DNA of 64,000 nucleotides from a bacterium 1XD42-76 (GCA_009917545.1 QZDW01000014.1:62001-126000), one strand, 5' to 3'. Shown: positions 47,197 through 57,762, numbered from the stretch's first letter. Made by a program: numbers and translations. Notes: generated by a model not told the origin, from the sequence alone.

Positions 47197-48324
47197 TTAA
47201 TCCAGTGCAGCTTTAAATTTAGTCCACAGCTCTTCATGGAGCGCGGTTGCCTCCGGACTTACATCCTGAATGAATTCCCCATTGGGAACATCGTCGGTGC
47301 TGATTACCAGGCTTTTCTGGAATTCCTCCGGAAGGAATTCATAGGACGCCTTATTGGGGCAGAGGTAATATGTCTGCTGTGAAACATTCGCGCCGACTTC
47401 CCCGTCGAGGATAAAGTTCAGGAAGGCGTGTGCGTTGTCACTGTTGGGCGCCTGGGAGGGAATGAACGCAGCATCCACGCCAAAGCCAAGCCCTTCCTCC
47501 GGATAGACCACCTTGAGCTCCGGGTTCTGATTCAGTGCCAGGACCACCTGGGAGGTGAAAAGGAAGGCAGCACTTACTTCCCCGCTGAGAAGGAAGTCCT
47601 GTGTCTGATTCTGGCTCAGAACGCGCACATTGGGTGCCAGCTCCATTAATTTGTCTCCGGCTGCCTGGATCACATCGAGATCCTCTGTATTAAAGGATTC
47701 CCCCATCGTCTTTAAGGCCATGCCCATGACGACGCGTTCGCTGTCCATCAGGGCCAGGCTGTCCTTTAACGAGGGATCCCACAGGGAGCCATAGCCTGTG
47801 ATTTCACAGGTAACAGCCGACGGGTCATAGACCAGAAGAGGGATGCCGGGACCATAGGGAACAGTCAGCGAATTATCGGGATCATAGAAAAAGTTCTGGA
47901 AAATGGGATCAATGTTGCTGTAATTGGGAACCTTTTCCTTGTCGATCTCCTTTACCAGTCCCTCGTCCGCAGCGATTTTGATGATATAGTCAGAAGCGAT
48001 AATGATATCGTATTCTCCGCCCTTGCTGGTCTCCAGTTTAGCCAGCATTTCCTCGTTAGCCTCAAAATTCGTGTAGTTTACGCGGATCCCTGTCTCCTTT
48101 TCAAACTGGTCGATCACATCCTGCGGGACATACTCGGCCCAGGTATAGATGTTCAACTCTCCTGCGTTTTCCTTTTTTTCACTGGCAGAAGCAGCAGTTG
48201 TTCCATCAGATGCCGGAGCATTATCCTGACCGCCTTCCCCTGCGTTATTACCGCAGCCTGAAAGGCAGCCTGACACGAGTGCGGCAGCCAGCAGGAGTGC
48301 GAGTGATTTTCTTCCCTTTTTCAT
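47197..48324 (-). CDS. potD: Spermidine/putrescine ABC transporter substrate-binding lipoprotein PotD
   Basis: A 375-residue lipoprotein: signal peptide with lipobox LSGC, then the PotD/PotF start LNIYTWAEYVPQDVIDQFEK. Aromatic and acidic polyamine-site neighbours follow, including YDIIIASDYIIKIAADEGLV and FTSQVVLALNQNP. The ATG at 48324 has GGAGG eight bases upstream; an ATG at 48339 would place that site inside the gene. It captures polyamines outside the cell for PotABC. Last gene of the operon. Confidence 0.93.
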   Translation of the reverse strand: MKKGRKSLALLLAAALVSGCLSGCGNNAGEGGQDNAPASDGTTAASASEKKENAGELNIYTWAEYVPQDVIDQFEKETGIRVNYTNFEANEEMLAKLETSKGGEYDIIIASDYIIKIAADEGLVKEIDKEKVPNYSNIDPIFQNFFYDPDNSLTVPYGPGIPLLVYDPSAVTCEITGYGSLWDPSLKDSLALMDSERVVMGMALKTMGESFNTEDLDVIQAAGDKLMELAPNVRVLSQNQTQDFLLSGEVSAAFLFTSQVVLALNQNPELKVVYPEEGLGFGVDAAFIPSQAPNSDNAHAFLNFILDGEVGANVSQQTYYLCPNKASYEFLPEEFQKSLVISTDDVPNGEFIQDVSPEATALHEELWTKFKAALD

Positions 48325-48362
48325 ATTATTTTCCTCCATTGATATATTGTTACTGAAGTGCC

Positions 48363-49142
48363 CTATCGGCTGATTTTATTTCCCAGAAAACGGGAAAGGC
48401 CTACCAGCAGAAAGGTCACTGCAAGCATAACCGTACAAAGAGCGTTGATTTCCGGCGTGACGCCTGATTTCAGCTGTGTATAGATGCGGATGGGGAGCGT
48501 GTTGGTCCTGGCCCCGGTCACAAAGATACTGATTACCACATCGTCCAGGGACATGGCAAAGGCCAGCAGCATGCCGGAAATGACTGCCGGCAGGATTAAG
48601 GGCAGGGTGATGTCGAAAAATGCCCGTATCTCTGAAGCGCCGAGATCTTTTGCCGCTTCCCCAAGAGACTTGTCAATCCCTACCAGGCCGGACTTTACCA
48701 TCATGAACACATAGGGCACACAGAAGGTGGTATGTCCCAGAACGAGAGTTACCATGCCAAACGGCAGACTGAGCATGGCAAAAAAAGCCATAAAGACCAT
48801 GCCGAGAATGATTTCCGGTATCATGATGGGAATCGTGGAGATATATTCGATCGCGCCTTTGGTTTTCCATTCGATGCGGGCCATACCCACAGCGCCCAGA
48901 GTCCCTATAATGCCTGCAGCCCCGCTGCTTAGGGAAGCCAGAATGAGGCTGTTTTTTAAGGCCTCTAAAAGGGAGCGGTTCCCTGCCAGCTTCCGATACC
49001 AGTCGAGCGTCCAGCCGGTCCAGACTGTGGTATTCCTGGACACATTAAAGGAGTAGACGACAACCACACAGATTGGCAGGTACATGAACAACAGAAGAAG
49101 CGCCTGATAAACAGCAGACAAACGGATCGTTCTTTTTTTCAT
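48363..49142 (-). CDS. potC: Spermidine/putrescine ABC transporter permease PotC
   Basis: A 259-residue permease with six hydrophobic segments. It has the N-terminal YLPICVVVVYSFN, GWTLDWYRKLAGN and the EAA loop GEAAKDLGASEIRAFFDITL, and a C-terminal region with FAMSLDDVVISIFVTG typical of PotC/PotI. It starts in an ATGA overlap with potB and precedes potD by 38 bp. Confidence 0.93.
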   Translation of the reverse strand: MKKRTIRLSAVYQALLLLFMYLPICVVVVYSFNVSRNTTVWTGWTLDWYRKLAGNRSLLEALKNSLILASLSSGAAGIIGTLGAVGMARIEWKTKGAIEYISTIPIMIPEIILGMVFMAFFAMLSLPFGMVTLVLGHTTFCVPYVFMMVKSGLVGIDKSLGEAAKDLGASEIRAFFDITLPLILPAVISGMLLAFAMSLDDVVISIFVTGARTNTLPIRIYTQLKSGVTPEINALCTVMLAVTFLLVGLSRFLGNKISR

Positions 49143-50041
49143 AGAAGTCCCTCCAAATCTTTCACGCCTGTGGCCTTACGGTAAATCCAGATCATCATGG
49201 AGGTAAAGACCATCAACACTACGGACAGCGCAGCGGCGAACGGCCAGTCCCTTCCGCTCTGAAGCTGATTCTGGATCAGATTTCCTACCAGCATAACCTT
49301 TCCGCCGCCCAGAATGTCGGCAATAAAGAACAGGCCCATCGAGGGGATGAACACAAGGATGATTCCGGAGAGGATTCCCGGAAGTGTCATTTTGATGGTG
49401 ACGGTAAAAAAAGCAGTCCATCTGGTGGCTCCCAGGTCGCGGGCAGCCTCCACCAGGCTCCAGTCCATTTTGTCAGTACTCGAATAGACAGAGAGAATCA
49501 TAAAAGGCAGGAGCGAATATACCATGCCCACGAGGACGGCCGGATAGGAGTACAGGAGCTTTAAGGGCGAATCCGTAAGCCCGATGCCCATGAGAACCTT
49601 GTCCAGAAGGCCGTTGCTGCGGAACAGGATGATCCATCCGTACATGCGCATGAGGGCGCTGGTCCAGAAAGGGATGACGACACAAAGCATCATCAGGCTT
49701 TTGGTCTTTTTGGGCAGCTTCGCCATGAGATAGCCGAAGGGATAGCCGATGAAAAGCGTGCCCAGAGTGGTGAGGACTGCCATCTGAAACGATTCCTTAA
49801 AGGTATTTAAGTATACTGGTTTTAAGATTTTCAGGTAATTATCCAGAGTAAATTCATTGACGACGCCCCAGGTCTGCGCGCGGGTGAGAAAGCTGAGGAC
49901 GAACAGGTACACGATGGGCAGGGCGACGAAAAATATGGTAAAAAGGTATAATGGCATTACCGTCATCCACCAGCGGTTTCGCTTCCTGCCGGCAGCATTT
50001 ACCGTATGTGCGGCCTCCTGTGAGGCCTGCCGGCTAAGCAT
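49139..50041 (-). CDS. potB: Spermidine/putrescine ABC transporter permease PotB
   Basis: A 300-residue permease with six membrane segments. Family marks are [52 protein letters not shown] and the EAA loop [22 protein letters not shown] 50041 overlaps the end of potA by 8 bases and has GGGAG upstream; a longer frame to 50113 is buried in potA. It forms the transmembrane channel with PotC. Confidence 0.92.
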   Translation of the reverse strand: MLSRQASQEAAHTVNAAGRKRNRWWMTVMPLYLFTIFFVALPIVYLFVLSFLTRAQTWGVVNEFTLDNYLKILKPVYLNTFKESFQMAVLTTLGTLFIGYPFGYLMAKLPKKTKSLMMLCVVIPFWTSALMRMYGWIILFRSNGLLDKVLMGIGLTDSPLKLLYSYPAVLVGMVYSLLPFMILSVYSSTDKMDWSLVEAARDLGATRWTAFFTVTIKMTLPGILSGIILVFIPSMGLFFIADILGGGKVMLVGNLIQNQLQSGRDWPFAAALSVVLMVFTSMMIWIYRKATGVKDLEGLL

Positions 50042-51185
50042 CCTGCTCCCTTCCGGCTGCTGCGGGGCCTCTGCTCTGGCTGTCCGTACCTTCAAGATCA
50101 ACGAGGACGCCATGCTCCGGTTCCCAGTCTGCTGTTACCATCTCACCGGCCTCAAAAGCGGCGTCGATCCCCTGGCGGCTGGCAGATAACTCTCCCAGCG
50201 TTCCGCCGTCAAGGCTGATCCGCAGCATGCCTCCCGCAAAGTTTTTCTCAATCACGGCAAGGCGGAGTCCGGAGCCGGGCTCCTTTTGCAGCCGGATATT
50301 TTCACTTTTTACTGATACGGTAACAGCCTGTCCCGGGCGGACGAGGGATGCCTGACGGCCGGTGATACAGGCCGGGAGCTGGACGGCCGGTCCGGCAGCA
50401 GAACAGGAGACATCGACAAAGGCAGTCTGCCCCTCGATTCGGGAAATACGGCCGGGAATCAGATTGGCAGTACCCACGAAGCGGGCAGCATAGCTCGTCC
50501 TGGGGTGATAATAGACCTCATTCGGTGTCCCGATCTGCTCAAAAGTCCCTTGATTCATCACAGCGATACGGTCAGACATGTTTAACGCCTCTTCCTGATC
50601 GTGTGTGATATAGATGAAAGTGATCTGCAGGCGCTTCTGGATGCGCTTTAATTCAATCTGCATCTGGCGTCTGAGCTGTAAGTCAAGCGCTCCCAGAGGC
50701 TCGTCCAAAAGCAGTACCTGGGGATTGTTGACGACTGCCCTGGCAATTGCGACCCGCTGTCTCTGACCGCCGGACAGCTCGGAAGGCATACGGGTTCCGT
50801 AGCCGGCAAGCTGAACCAGCTCAAGCATCTCCTCTACCCTGTGAGTCATTTCCTGTTTGGGAACTTTTTTCAGCTTCAGTCCATAGGCAATATTGGAAAA
50901 AACGTTCATATGGGGAAACAGGGCATAATTCTGAAAGACGGTGTTGACATTCCGCTCATTGGGCTGTAATGTGGTGACATCGGTTCCGTTCAGGTAAACG
51001 TTGCCGTTATCCGGCGTCTCCAGACCGGCGATGATTCGCAGGGTGGTGGTTTTCCCGCAGCCGGACGCACCAAGCAGGGTGATGAATTCGCCCTGACGGA
51101 TGGAAAGGCTGATGCCCTTTAATACCTGTGTGTCGCCGAAGCTTTTTGTGATATTTTTTAATTCCAGTATGGTTTCGTTTGACAT
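50034..51185 (-). CDS. potA: Spermidine/putrescine ABC transporter ATPase PotA
   Basis: A 383-residue ATPase. The start [20 protein letters not shown] is followed by Walker [13 protein letters not shown], signature [14 protein letters not shown], Walker [16 protein letters not shown] and the H-loop [12 protein letters not shown]-terminal TOBE/OB regulatory domain (about 280-360) contains [20 protein letters not shown] at its junction. GGCGGAG precedes ATG 51185. First gene of the operon, transcribed from the promoter at 51358-51386. Confidence 0.94.
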   Translation of the reverse strand: MSNETILELKNITKSFGDTQVLKGISLSIRQGEFITLLGASGCGKTTTLRIIAGLETPDNGNVYLNGTDVTTLQPNERNVNTVFQNYALFPHMNVFSNIAYGLKLKKVPKQEMTHRVEEMLELVQLAGYGTRMPSELSGGQRQRVAIARAVVNNPQVLLLDEPLGALDLQLRRQMQIELKRIQKRLQITFIYITHDQEEALNMSDRIAVMNQGTFEQIGTPNEVYYHPRTSYAARFVGTANLIPGRISRIEGQTAFVDVSCSAAGPAVQLPACITGRQASLVRPGQAVTVSVKSENIRLQKEPGSGLRLAVIEKNFAGGMLRISLDGGTLGELSASRQGIDAAFEAGEMVTADWEPEHGVLVDLEGTDSQSRGPAAAGREQDA

Positions 51186-51352
51186 GTATCTCTCCGCCTT
51201 TCTGTGTGGCTGTCCGATATATGAAAAATGGGAGAAAGCTTCGCCCTGAAGCCTTTTCCCGTTTTGAATGCCTGAGTCTGCAAAAAGTGCCAGTGACCGG
51301 CCTCCCGCGTGCCTGAGCAACTGTTTTTCCAGAATATGAAAGTTTTGTGTCG
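51186..51352 (-). other. Long 5' leader of the pot operon
   Basis: About 165 untranslated bases separate the pot promoter from the potA start. They contain several short GC-rich complementary stretches and a T5 run but match no riboswitch class I recognise. A leader of this length can hold an attenuator or metabolite sensor; none is demonstrated. Confidence 0.4.
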
Positions 51353-51357
51353 GCCTT

Positions 51358-51386
51358 ATTATATATCGGTAAAAATGAAATGTCAA
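51358..51386 (-). promoter_or_regulatory. Consensus sigma-A promoter of the pot operon
   Basis: On the minus strand, TTGACA (51386-51381) and TATAAT (51363-51358) are separated by exactly 17 bp, a perfect consensus match, suggesting high basal transcription. Confidence 0.8.
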
Positions 51387-51467
51387 GCAGGGAGTTACTC
51401 CAGCAGCGAAGCGGGAGGACATGTGGCGGAGGAGACGGCTGCTGCGGGCAGACCGCGACTGCAGCAG

Positions 51468-53003
51468 CTATATCCGGAAATTTTTGCCTTCATGTGAAAA
51501 AAGTAATAGTGTCAGCCCGTAACCTGCGCACAGGATAAAAATCTGCAGGGCAGTGGTATAAAAGGGCGGAAGTGCACAGAGGAATGGGAAAGTATCAGGA
51601 AAGAGGCTGTAGATTCCCATTGCAGCTGCGAGGCAGAATACAGGCTTTACGATGACCTCCCATACATTAGGTATGAAGGAGACTTCCCTGATGAGGGAAC
51701 GCACATGCAAAAGCGCCAGGAGGAGTTCGCTGGCAAGCATTCCCCAGAGACAGGCCTGGATCCCGAAACGGGGAATCCCAAAGAACACGAAGGCAAGGCG
51801 GAAAAGCAGGGCAGCCAGGCTGTGGAGAAACGTGATGTGAGTCTTTCCCAGGCCGTTTAAGATACTGCCCATCGTGGTCGCAAGGTAGAGAAAAGGGCAG
51901 AGCCACGCCAGTACAGTGATAAAGCTGCCTGCTGCCTGATTCCGAAAGACCTCTGCGCCAAGCCGGCTGCCAAACGTGGTAAAGATACCGATACAGAGGA
52001 TCCCCATATACAGACTGTAGCGGAAGGACACGGCGATGCTGCCCGCGATGCCGGAATCGTTACCTGCCGACTGGGCTTTGGCGACAGAAGGCAGCAGGAC
52101 CACAGCCAGAGAGTTTACGATGGCAGACGGAAACATGATAAAGGACATGGACATGCCTGTCAGTACACCGTAAATGCTGACTGCCTGAGATTGTGTGAGG
52201 CCAAACAGCTGCAAGCGGTTAGGAATGAGAATGGCTTCGGCGCTCTGTAAAAGGTTCATGACGAGCCGGTTTGCCATTAAAGGAAGCGACAGGGACATTA
52301 AGGGGCCTGCGATGGCGAGTACAGTGGAGCGGGAGTCTTTCGAAGAGACTGCTGTCAGGCTTTGCCGGGTTCTGCCCTGAAAAAGTAAAAAGGAAAGCAG
52401 GGTAAAGAGAGCGGATCCGGCTTCCCCGGCTACAAGGCCGGCTACGGCGAGCCGGACTGTGATCTCGATACCGCGTTCCCGGCAGATGTCAGCGACCAGG
52501 AACACAGTAAAAATGCGGACACACTGTTCAATCAGCTGGGAAAAAGCCGGCACATAGACGCGTTCCCTTCCATAATAATAGCCGCACAGACAGGCATGGA
52601 CGGAGGTACAGGGAATCGCCAGGGCCAGGGCAGGAAGGAGCGGCGCACACCGCGGTTCCATTAAAATATGTACGGCCAGAAAGTCCGAGGACTGCCAGAT
52701 TGCAGCCGCTAAAAGTACAGAAAGAGAAAAGGAGATAGAAAAACCGACCAGGAGTGTTTTCCTGGCCCTTGCGGCATTGGCAGCCGTAAAGCGTGAAATA
52801 GCCGTCTGAATGGATCCGGCACACAGGGAAAAGCAGATACTGTAGATCGGAAAAATCATCTGATAGATGCCAAGACCCTCGGCCCCAATGGTACGGGAAA
52901 GGAAAATGCGGTAGAAAAAGCCCAGGAACCGGGAGGCAAACCCAGTAGCAGTCAGCAAGAGCGCCCCGGTAATTAAGGTATGTTTTTTTATAAAATCGGT
53001 CAT
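51468..53003 (-). CDS. spoVB: SpoVB-like lipid II/polysaccharide flippase (MOP superfamily)
   Basis: A 511-residue protein with about fourteen membrane segments. The N-terminus ITGALLLTATGFASRFLGFF, followed by YRIFLSRTIGAEGLGIYQM, is diagnostic of the SpoVB/YtgP group of the MOP superfamily. SpoVB is required for spore cortex synthesis in Bacillus; paralogues handle lipid II or other polyprenyl-linked sugars in vegetative cells, and I cannot tell these apart here. ATG 53003 (GGGGAT upstream) is preferred over 53042. It is monocistronic on the minus strand, divergent from the nifS operon. Confidence 0.85.
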   Translation of the reverse strand: MTDFIKKHTLITGALLLTATGFASRFLGFFYRIFLSRTIGAEGLGIYQMIFPIYSICFSLCAGSIQTAISRFTAANAARARKTLLVGFSISFSLSVLLAAAIWQSSDFLAVHILMEPRCAPLLPALALAIPCTSVHACLCGYYYGRERVYVPAFSQLIEQCVRIFTVFLVADICRERGIEITVRLAVAGLVAGEAGSALFTLLSFLLFQGRTRQSLTAVSSKDSRSTVLAIAGPLMSLSLPLMANRLVMNLLQSAEAILIPNRLQLFGLTQSQAVSIYGVLTGMSMSFIMFPSAIVNSLAVVLLPSVAKAQSAGNDSGIAGSIAVSFRYSLYMGILCIGIFTTFGSRLGAEVFRNQAAGSFITVLAWLCPFLYLATTMGSILNGLGKTHITFLHSLAALLFRLAFVFFGIPRFGIQACLWGMLASELLLALLHVRSLIREVSFIPNVWEVIVKPVFCLAAAMGIYSLFPDTFPFLCALPPFYTTALQIFILCAGYGLTLLLFSHEGKNFRI

Positions 53004-53135
53004 GATATCCCCGTGGCAGGTAGTTAGTCTATTGTATGGCATGCGGGGTAAAAAATATGCGTCGGCATCCAGAGCTGTGCCATCTGAACGGTTGCGGCGT
53101 AATTCCTATATTTTTCTTAAATCTGCCGATTCCAG

Positions 53136-53164
53136 TTGAAATCAGGGGGGAATATTATTATAAT
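53136..53164 (+). promoter_or_regulatory. Promoter of the nifS-iscU-mnmA operon
   Basis: TTGAAA (53136-53141), a 17-bp spacer and a consensus TATAAT (53159-53164), about 80 bp before the nifS ATG. No Rrf2/IscR gene or obvious IscR site is nearby. Confidence 0.65.
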
Positions 53165-53244
53165 GTAGTAGAGTTTTCCATAATGGAGAATGTATCAATA
53201 TAGTAGATGAGGCTTTTAACCTGTATTTACAGAAAGGCGGATTT

Positions 53245-54444
53245 ATGAAAAGAGTAATTTACCTTGACAATGCAGCCACAACCAAGGTTCGTCCCGAGGT
53301 CGTGGAGGCGATGCTTCCGTTTTATACGGAGAATTACGGAAATCCATCTTCGGTGTATGATTTTTCAGCGCCGTGCAAAGAGGGAATGGCCCATACCAGA
53401 GAGACGATTGCAAAGGCTCTGGGAGCAGACAGCAGCGAGATTTATTTTACAAATGGTGGTACGGAGTCCGACAACTGGGCGCTTACGGCAACTGCTGAGG
53501 CCTATGCCTCAAAGGGCAGGCACATCATCACGACACAGATCGAGCACCATGCGATTCTCCATACAGGACAGTATCTGGAGGCACGCGGCTTCGAAGTGAC
53601 GTATCTGCCCGTGGATGAGACAGGGCTTGTAGAGATCGCAGAGCTGAAAAAAGCCATACGCCCGGATACGATTTTGATTTCTGTGATGTTTGCCAATAAT
53701 GAGATCGGTACCATCGAGCCGATTCGGGAAATCGGGGAACTGGCGAAAGAAAGAGGAATATTGTTCCACACAGATGCGGTTCAGGCGTTCGGTCATGAGC
53801 CCATCAACGTGGATGAATATCATATTGATATGCTGAGTGCCAGCGCACATAAGCTGAACGGGCCTAAGGGCGTCGGATTCCTTTATATTAGGAAAGGGCT
53901 GAAACTGCGCTCTTTTATCCACGGCGGCGCGCAGGAGAGAAAACGCCGTGCCGGTACGGAAAATGTCCCGGGGATTGTCGGTATGGGGAAAGCTGTGGAG
54001 ATTGCGCTCGCGAAAATGGAAGAAAATAAGAAAAAGGAGACAGAGCTTCGCGATTATCTGATTCGGAGAATCATGTCCGAGGTGCCGTATACGCGCTTAA
54101 ACGGGCATCCGGCAAAGCGCCTGTCCAATAATGCCAATTTTGCCTTCCAGTTTATCGAAGGGGAATCCCTGCTTATCATGCTGGATATGGAGGGGATCTG
54201 CGGTTCCAGCGGTTCGGCATGTACTTCGGGATCTCTGGATCCGTCCCATGTACTGCTTGCAATCGGGCTGCCGCATGAGATTGCCCACGGTTCCCTGAGG
54301 CTTACACTCAGCGAGGAGACAACAAAGGAAGAGATTGATTTTACAGTGGACTGTATAAAACGGATTGTGGAGCGTCTGCGTTCTATGTCACCGTTATATG
54401 AGGACTTTGTAAAGAGCAGAGAGAAAAAGGACATCCGGCTGTAG
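53245..54444 (+). CDS. nifS: Cysteine desulfurase, NifS/IscS family
   Basis: A 399-residue PLP enzyme. IYLDNAATTKVRPEVVEAM is the classic start; the PLP Lys is in SASAHKLNGPKGVGFLY and the persulfide Cys in CGSSGSACTSGSLDPSHV. Flanking His residues (IEHHAIL) are present. It removes sulfur from cysteine and passes it to IscU for Fe-S cluster assembly and to MnmA for tRNA thiolation; both partners are the next genes. AGAAAGGCGG precedes the ATG. First gene of the operon. Confidence 0.95.
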   Translation: MKRVIYLDNAATTKVRPEVVEAMLPFYTENYGNPSSVYDFSAPCKEGMAHTRETIAKALGADSSEIYFTNGGTESDNWALTATAEAYASKGRHIITTQIEHHAILHTGQYLEARGFEVTYLPVDETGLVEIAELKKAIRPDTILISVMFANNEIGTIEPIREIGELAKERGILFHTDAVQAFGHEPINVDEYHIDMLSASAHKLNGPKGVGFLYIRKGLKLRSFIHGGAQERKRRAGTENVPGIVGMGKAVEIALAKMEENKKKETELRDYLIRRIMSEVPYTRLNGHPAKRLSNNANFAFQFIEGESLLIMLDMEGICGSSGSACTSGSLDPSHVLLAIGLPHEIAHGSLRLTLSEETTKEEIDFTVDCIKRIVERLRSMSPLYEDFVKSREKKDIRL

Positions 54445-54542
54445 AGACAGCATGCCGGTCGAATATGCCATGCAGCCGCGGGGGACGAAGCACATGGTTT
54501 CGTCCTGCCCGGAAAGATACGGCAGGAACAGGAGAAACAGTT

Positions 54543-54983
54543 ATGTATTCAGAAAAAGTAATGGATCATTTCCAGAATCCCAGAAATGTAGGAGAGATAG
54601 AGAACGCAAGCGGCGTGGGCACAGTCGGTAACGCCAAATGCGGGGATATCATGCGGATTTACCTTGATATCGACGAGGAAAGCCATGTGATCCGCGATTG
54701 TAAATTCAAGACCTTTGGATGTGGGGCCGCGGTGGCCACCAGCAGCATGGCGACTGAGCTGGTGAAGGGAAAGACGATCGAGGAAGCCATGCAGGTGACA
54801 AACAAAGCTGTGATGGAGGCATTGGACGGACTCCCGGCAGTTAAGGTACACTGCTCCTTACTTGCAGAGGAAGCAATCCATGCCGCACTCTGGGATTATG
54901 CACAAAAGCATGAAATCAGGATCGAGGGCCTGGATCAGCCGAAATCCGATATCAGTGAGCATGACGAGGATGAGGAATATTAA
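54543..54983 (+). CDS. iscU: Fe-S cluster scaffold, NifU/IscU N-terminal type
   Basis: A 146-residue scaffold with the three cluster-binding cysteines in NAKCGDIM, KTFGCGAAVA and KVHCSLLAEEA and the usual start YSEKVMDHFQNPRNVGEIE. ATG 54543 follows AGGAG; a frame from 54465 adds 26 unrelated residues. The acidic tail (DISEHDEDEEY) is typical of the clostridial form. It receives sulfur from NifS and is followed after 3 bp by mnmA. Confidence 0.94.
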   Translation: MYSEKVMDHFQNPRNVGEIENASGVGTVGNAKCGDIMRIYLDIDEESHVIRDCKFKTFGCGAAVATSSMATELVKGKTIEEAMQVTNKAVMEALDGLPAVKVHCSLLAEEAIHAALWDYAQKHEIRIEGLDQPKSDISEHDEDEEY

Positions 54984-54986
54984 AGC

Positions 54987-56057
54987 ATGAAGAAAAAGGT
55001 AGTGGTAGGAATGTCCGGCGGCGTGGATTCTTCCGTCGCCGCCTGCCTTTTAAAGGAACAGGGCTACGATGTGGTCGGCGTTACCATGCAGATCTGGCAG
55101 GAGGACGGGCAGAATACGGCGGAGAATGGCTGCTGCGGCTTAAGCGCTGTTGAGGATGCCAGGCGGGTGGCCTGGATACTGGGAATTCCTTATTACGTGA
55201 TGAATTTCCGCAGGGAGTTTAAGGAAAGTGTCATGGACTATTTTGTAGACGAGTATCTGCGCGGCCGGACGCCCAATCCCTGTATTGCCTGTAACCGTTT
55301 CGTAAAATGGGAAGCGCTCCTGGCGCGCAGTATGCAGATCGGTGCGGATTTCATCGCGACCGGCCATTATGCACGTATCGAACGCCTCCCGAATGGGCGT
55401 TATGCAATTCGCAATTCTGTGACTGCAGAGAAAGACCAGACGTACGCACTCTATAATCTGACCCAGGAGCAGCTTTCAAGGACGCTGATGCCGGTAGGGG
55501 ATTACACGAAGAAGGAGATTCGGCAGATCGCGGAAGAAAAAGGGCTTTGCGTTGCCCACAAAAAGGACAGTATGGAAATCTGCTTTATTCCGGATCAGGA
55601 TTACGCGGGCTTTATTGAACGGACGGCAGGAGAAGCGCCGGCTGAGGGGAATTTTGTGGACAGGAGCGGCCGGATCCTTGGGCGTCACCGGGGAATTACC
55701 CACTATACGGTCGGCCAGAGAAAGGGGCTGAACCTTTCTCTGGGACATCCTGTCTTTGTGACAGAGCTCAGACCGGAGACAAACGAGGTGGTAATCGGGA
55801 CAGGGATGGAGGTATTTTCCGACTGCCTTGTCTGTTCGGATGTGAACTGGATGTCGATTGACGGACTGCATGGACAGGAGCGTCAGGTGACGGCCAAGAT
55901 CCGATACAGTCATCCGGGAGCGCCCTGCCTGATCCGGGAACTGCAGGGCGGGCGGGTAGAATGCCGGTTTGAGGAGCCGCAGCGTGCAATTACGCCGGGC
56001 CAGGCCGTTGTTTTTTATGAAAATGATCATGTCGTCGGGGGAGGGACCATCCTATGA
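54987..56057 (+). CDS. mnmA: tRNA-specific 2-thiouridylase MnmA
   Basis: A 356-residue enzyme that thiolates U34 of tRNA-Lys, -Glu and -Gln. The ATP pyrophosphatase P-loop is [18 protein letters not shown]. The catalytic Cys pair lies in [15 protein letters not shown] and [15 protein letters not shown], and the C-terminal barrel ends [19 protein letters not shown]. It takes persulfide sulfur from the upstream NifS system. Its last bases (ATGA) overlap the amidase start, so the two are translationally coupled. Confidence 0.96.
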   Translation: MKKKVVVGMSGGVDSSVAACLLKEQGYDVVGVTMQIWQEDGQNTAENGCCGLSAVEDARRVAWILGIPYYVMNFRREFKESVMDYFVDEYLRGRTPNPCIACNRFVKWEALLARSMQIGADFIATGHYARIERLPNGRYAIRNSVTAEKDQTYALYNLTQEQLSRTLMPVGDYTKKEIRQIAEEKGLCVAHKKDSMEICFIPDQDYAGFIERTAGEAPAEGNFVDRSGRILGRHRGITHYTVGQRKGLNLSLGHPVFVTELRPETNEVVIGTGMEVFSDCLVCSDVNWMSIDGLHGQERQVTAKIRYSHPGAPCLIRELQGGRVECRFEEPQRAITPGQAVVFYENDHVVGGGTIL

Positions 56058-57322
56058 AGCAACAGAAAACGGGACGGAAACTGCCCCGATTTTCGTTTTA
56101 CGGAATGATATGCCTGCTGCTCGCCGCGCTTCTGCTTGCCGGGTGCGGCCAGTCGAAATATGAGGCGATTGACCTTGAAAGCATCTCTTCCGGGGAGTCC
56201 GGGAGCGGCAGGGAACGGGATGCGGTGCAGTCTGACGACACAAAATCAGCTGCAGATGACAGTCATGTGGGAAACACGGAAACGATCGGGGCAGAGGCCA
56301 TGCTGCCCTTACAGGAAATGCCGGATAGCGGGGAGGAATCCGGCGACGGGCAGCCGGAAGCTTCGGAAAGCCTGTATGAGGAAGTGGATGAAGTTGTGAC
56401 TGTGATCGTGGATGCCCTGAACGTCAGGGATTCAGACAACCCCAATGCCCGCATTCTGGTTCAGCTTCCGGCCGGAGATACGCTGCACAGGACAGGATAT
56501 TCGGAGGAATGGAGCCGGGTCATTTATGATGGAGAAACGGCGTATGTGTCCACTGCTATGGTTGAGGTGAAAGAAGAGGAGACACCAAAAGCAGGAGAAG
56601 GAGAAAGCAATACGCCTGAGGCTGAGGCTGTGCTGGGAGCAGAAGCCGAGGCGGTTTTGGAACCAGAGCCTGCCGTACCAGTCTGGAACGGGTACATCGT
56701 AGCTATAGATGCAGGACACCAGGCGAAGGCGAACATGGATAAAGAACCAATCGGGCCCTCGTCGGTCACATTAAAGGCTAAAATGTCGGAAGGGAATATT
56801 GGCACAGACACCGGTGTGAAAGAGCACGAGCTTACCCTGACAGTTGCAAAAAAGCTTGAGGCCGAGCTGCAAAGCCGCGGTTATCAGGTAGTAATGACAA
56901 GGCAAGGGAGCGATGTTGACTTAAGTAACGCGGAACGGGCGGCGATCGCCAATGAAAGCGGAGCTGATATCTTTCTTCTGCTCCATGCCAATTCAATGGA
57001 CAACTCGGGAGTTTACGGCACTCTGACCATGTGTATGTCATCTCAGAATCCGTTCCATCCTGAGCTCCATGACAGGAGCTATCGCTTATGTAAAAAAATC
57101 GTAGATCATATCTGCACACAGACGGGTACGAAGAACCGTGGTGTTCAGGAGACGGATAATTCCGGGGAGATTAACTGGAGTGAGATTCCGGTGGCTGTTG
57201 TGGAGATGGGGTTTTTAAGCAATCCGGATGAGGACCGCTGGATGCAGGAGGAGAGTTATCAGGATAAACTGGTGAGCGGGATGGCAGGTGCTGTAGATTC
57301 GTATTTTGCAGAGGGAAATTAG
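56054..57322 (+). CDS. N-acetylmuramoyl-L-alanine amidase lipoprotein with SH3 domain
   Basis: A 422-residue envelope protein. Lipoprotein signal (LLLAGCGQ), then an acidic linker. An SH3b domain at about 118-174 ([18 protein letters not shown]) is followed by a second acidic linker, then an Amidase_3 domain at about 215-420. Zinc/catalytic residues sit in [21 protein letters not shown] and VVEMGFLSN. It cleaves the amide bond between N-acetylmuramic acid and the stem peptide. An insertion after DAGHQ (about 30 residues, with IGPSS) is longer than in short cwlC-type enzymes. Co-translation with mnmA is unexpected by function. Confidence 0.92.
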   Translation: MKQQKTGRKLPRFSFYGMICLLLAALLLAGCGQSKYEAIDLESISSGESGSGRERDAVQSDDTKSAADDSHVGNTETIGAEAMLPLQEMPDSGEESGDGQPEASESLYEEVDEVVTVIVDALNVRDSDNPNARILVQLPAGDTLHRTGYSEEWSRVIYDGETAYVSTAMVEVKEEETPKAGEGESNTPEAEAVLGAEAEAVLEPEPAVPVWNGYIVAIDAGHQAKANMDKEPIGPSSVTLKAKMSEGNIGTDTGVKEHELTLTVAKKLEAELQSRGYQVVMTRQGSDVDLSNAERAAIANESGADIFLLLHANSMDNSGVYGTLTMCMSSQNPFHPELHDRSYRLCKKIVDHICTQTGTKNRGVQETDNSGEINWSEIPVAVVEMGFLSNPDEDRWMQEESYQDKLVSGMAGAVDSYFAEGN

Positions 57323-57571
57323 AAATTGGCGCAGGGACTGTCACCTTTATGAAAGTTCAGCGCTTCGGCGCTGAACGTGTATGGTGCCTGTGAAAGGGCA
57401 GAAGCAGGACGGTTTGCAGCAGCACACGGGCAGATTTTGGCAGGCTGCCCATGAGAAAAATATTTTTTTGAAAAAATTTTAAATTTCTACTACACAAATT
57501 CTAAAAATGATGTATAATAGGAAAGAGCCATATAGGAAAGCAAAAGATTTGTTTTCGGTCATATGTTTTGA

Positions 57572-57610
57572 GGAGATGTACCCAAGTGGTTGAAGGGACT
57601 GCACTCGAAA
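57572..57610 (+). tRNA. tRNA-Ser 5' half (truncated gene)
   Basis: GGAGATG acceptor strand, a D-arm (TACCCAAGTGGTTGAAGGG) and CTGCA-CTCGAAA as the anticodon stem 5' side and loop match a tRNA-Ser(CGA). After the loop the expected TGCAG is replaced by ACGAG, and no variable arm, T-arm or acceptor 3' strand follows. It cannot make a functional tRNA and is most likely left over from integration or recombination at a tRNA-Ser gene. Confidence 0.65.
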
Positions 57611-57762
57611 ACGAGTGACCACTTTGGAACCACTTCTCTATAATCCCTTGATTTTTCGGGGCTTTTGTGGTATCATTTATAACTGAATTTACTTTAATTC
57701 TCTCCATCAGCTCTCTCTTTTTTCCAGAGATCTTTTTGGGGCTGATGTTGCAGATATGACAC

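Noticed and set aside
57354-57377. GC-rich hairpin after the amidase as its terminator
   Set aside because: The stem GTTCAGCG/CGCTGAAC is good, but no T-tract follows, so termination there cannot be claimed.
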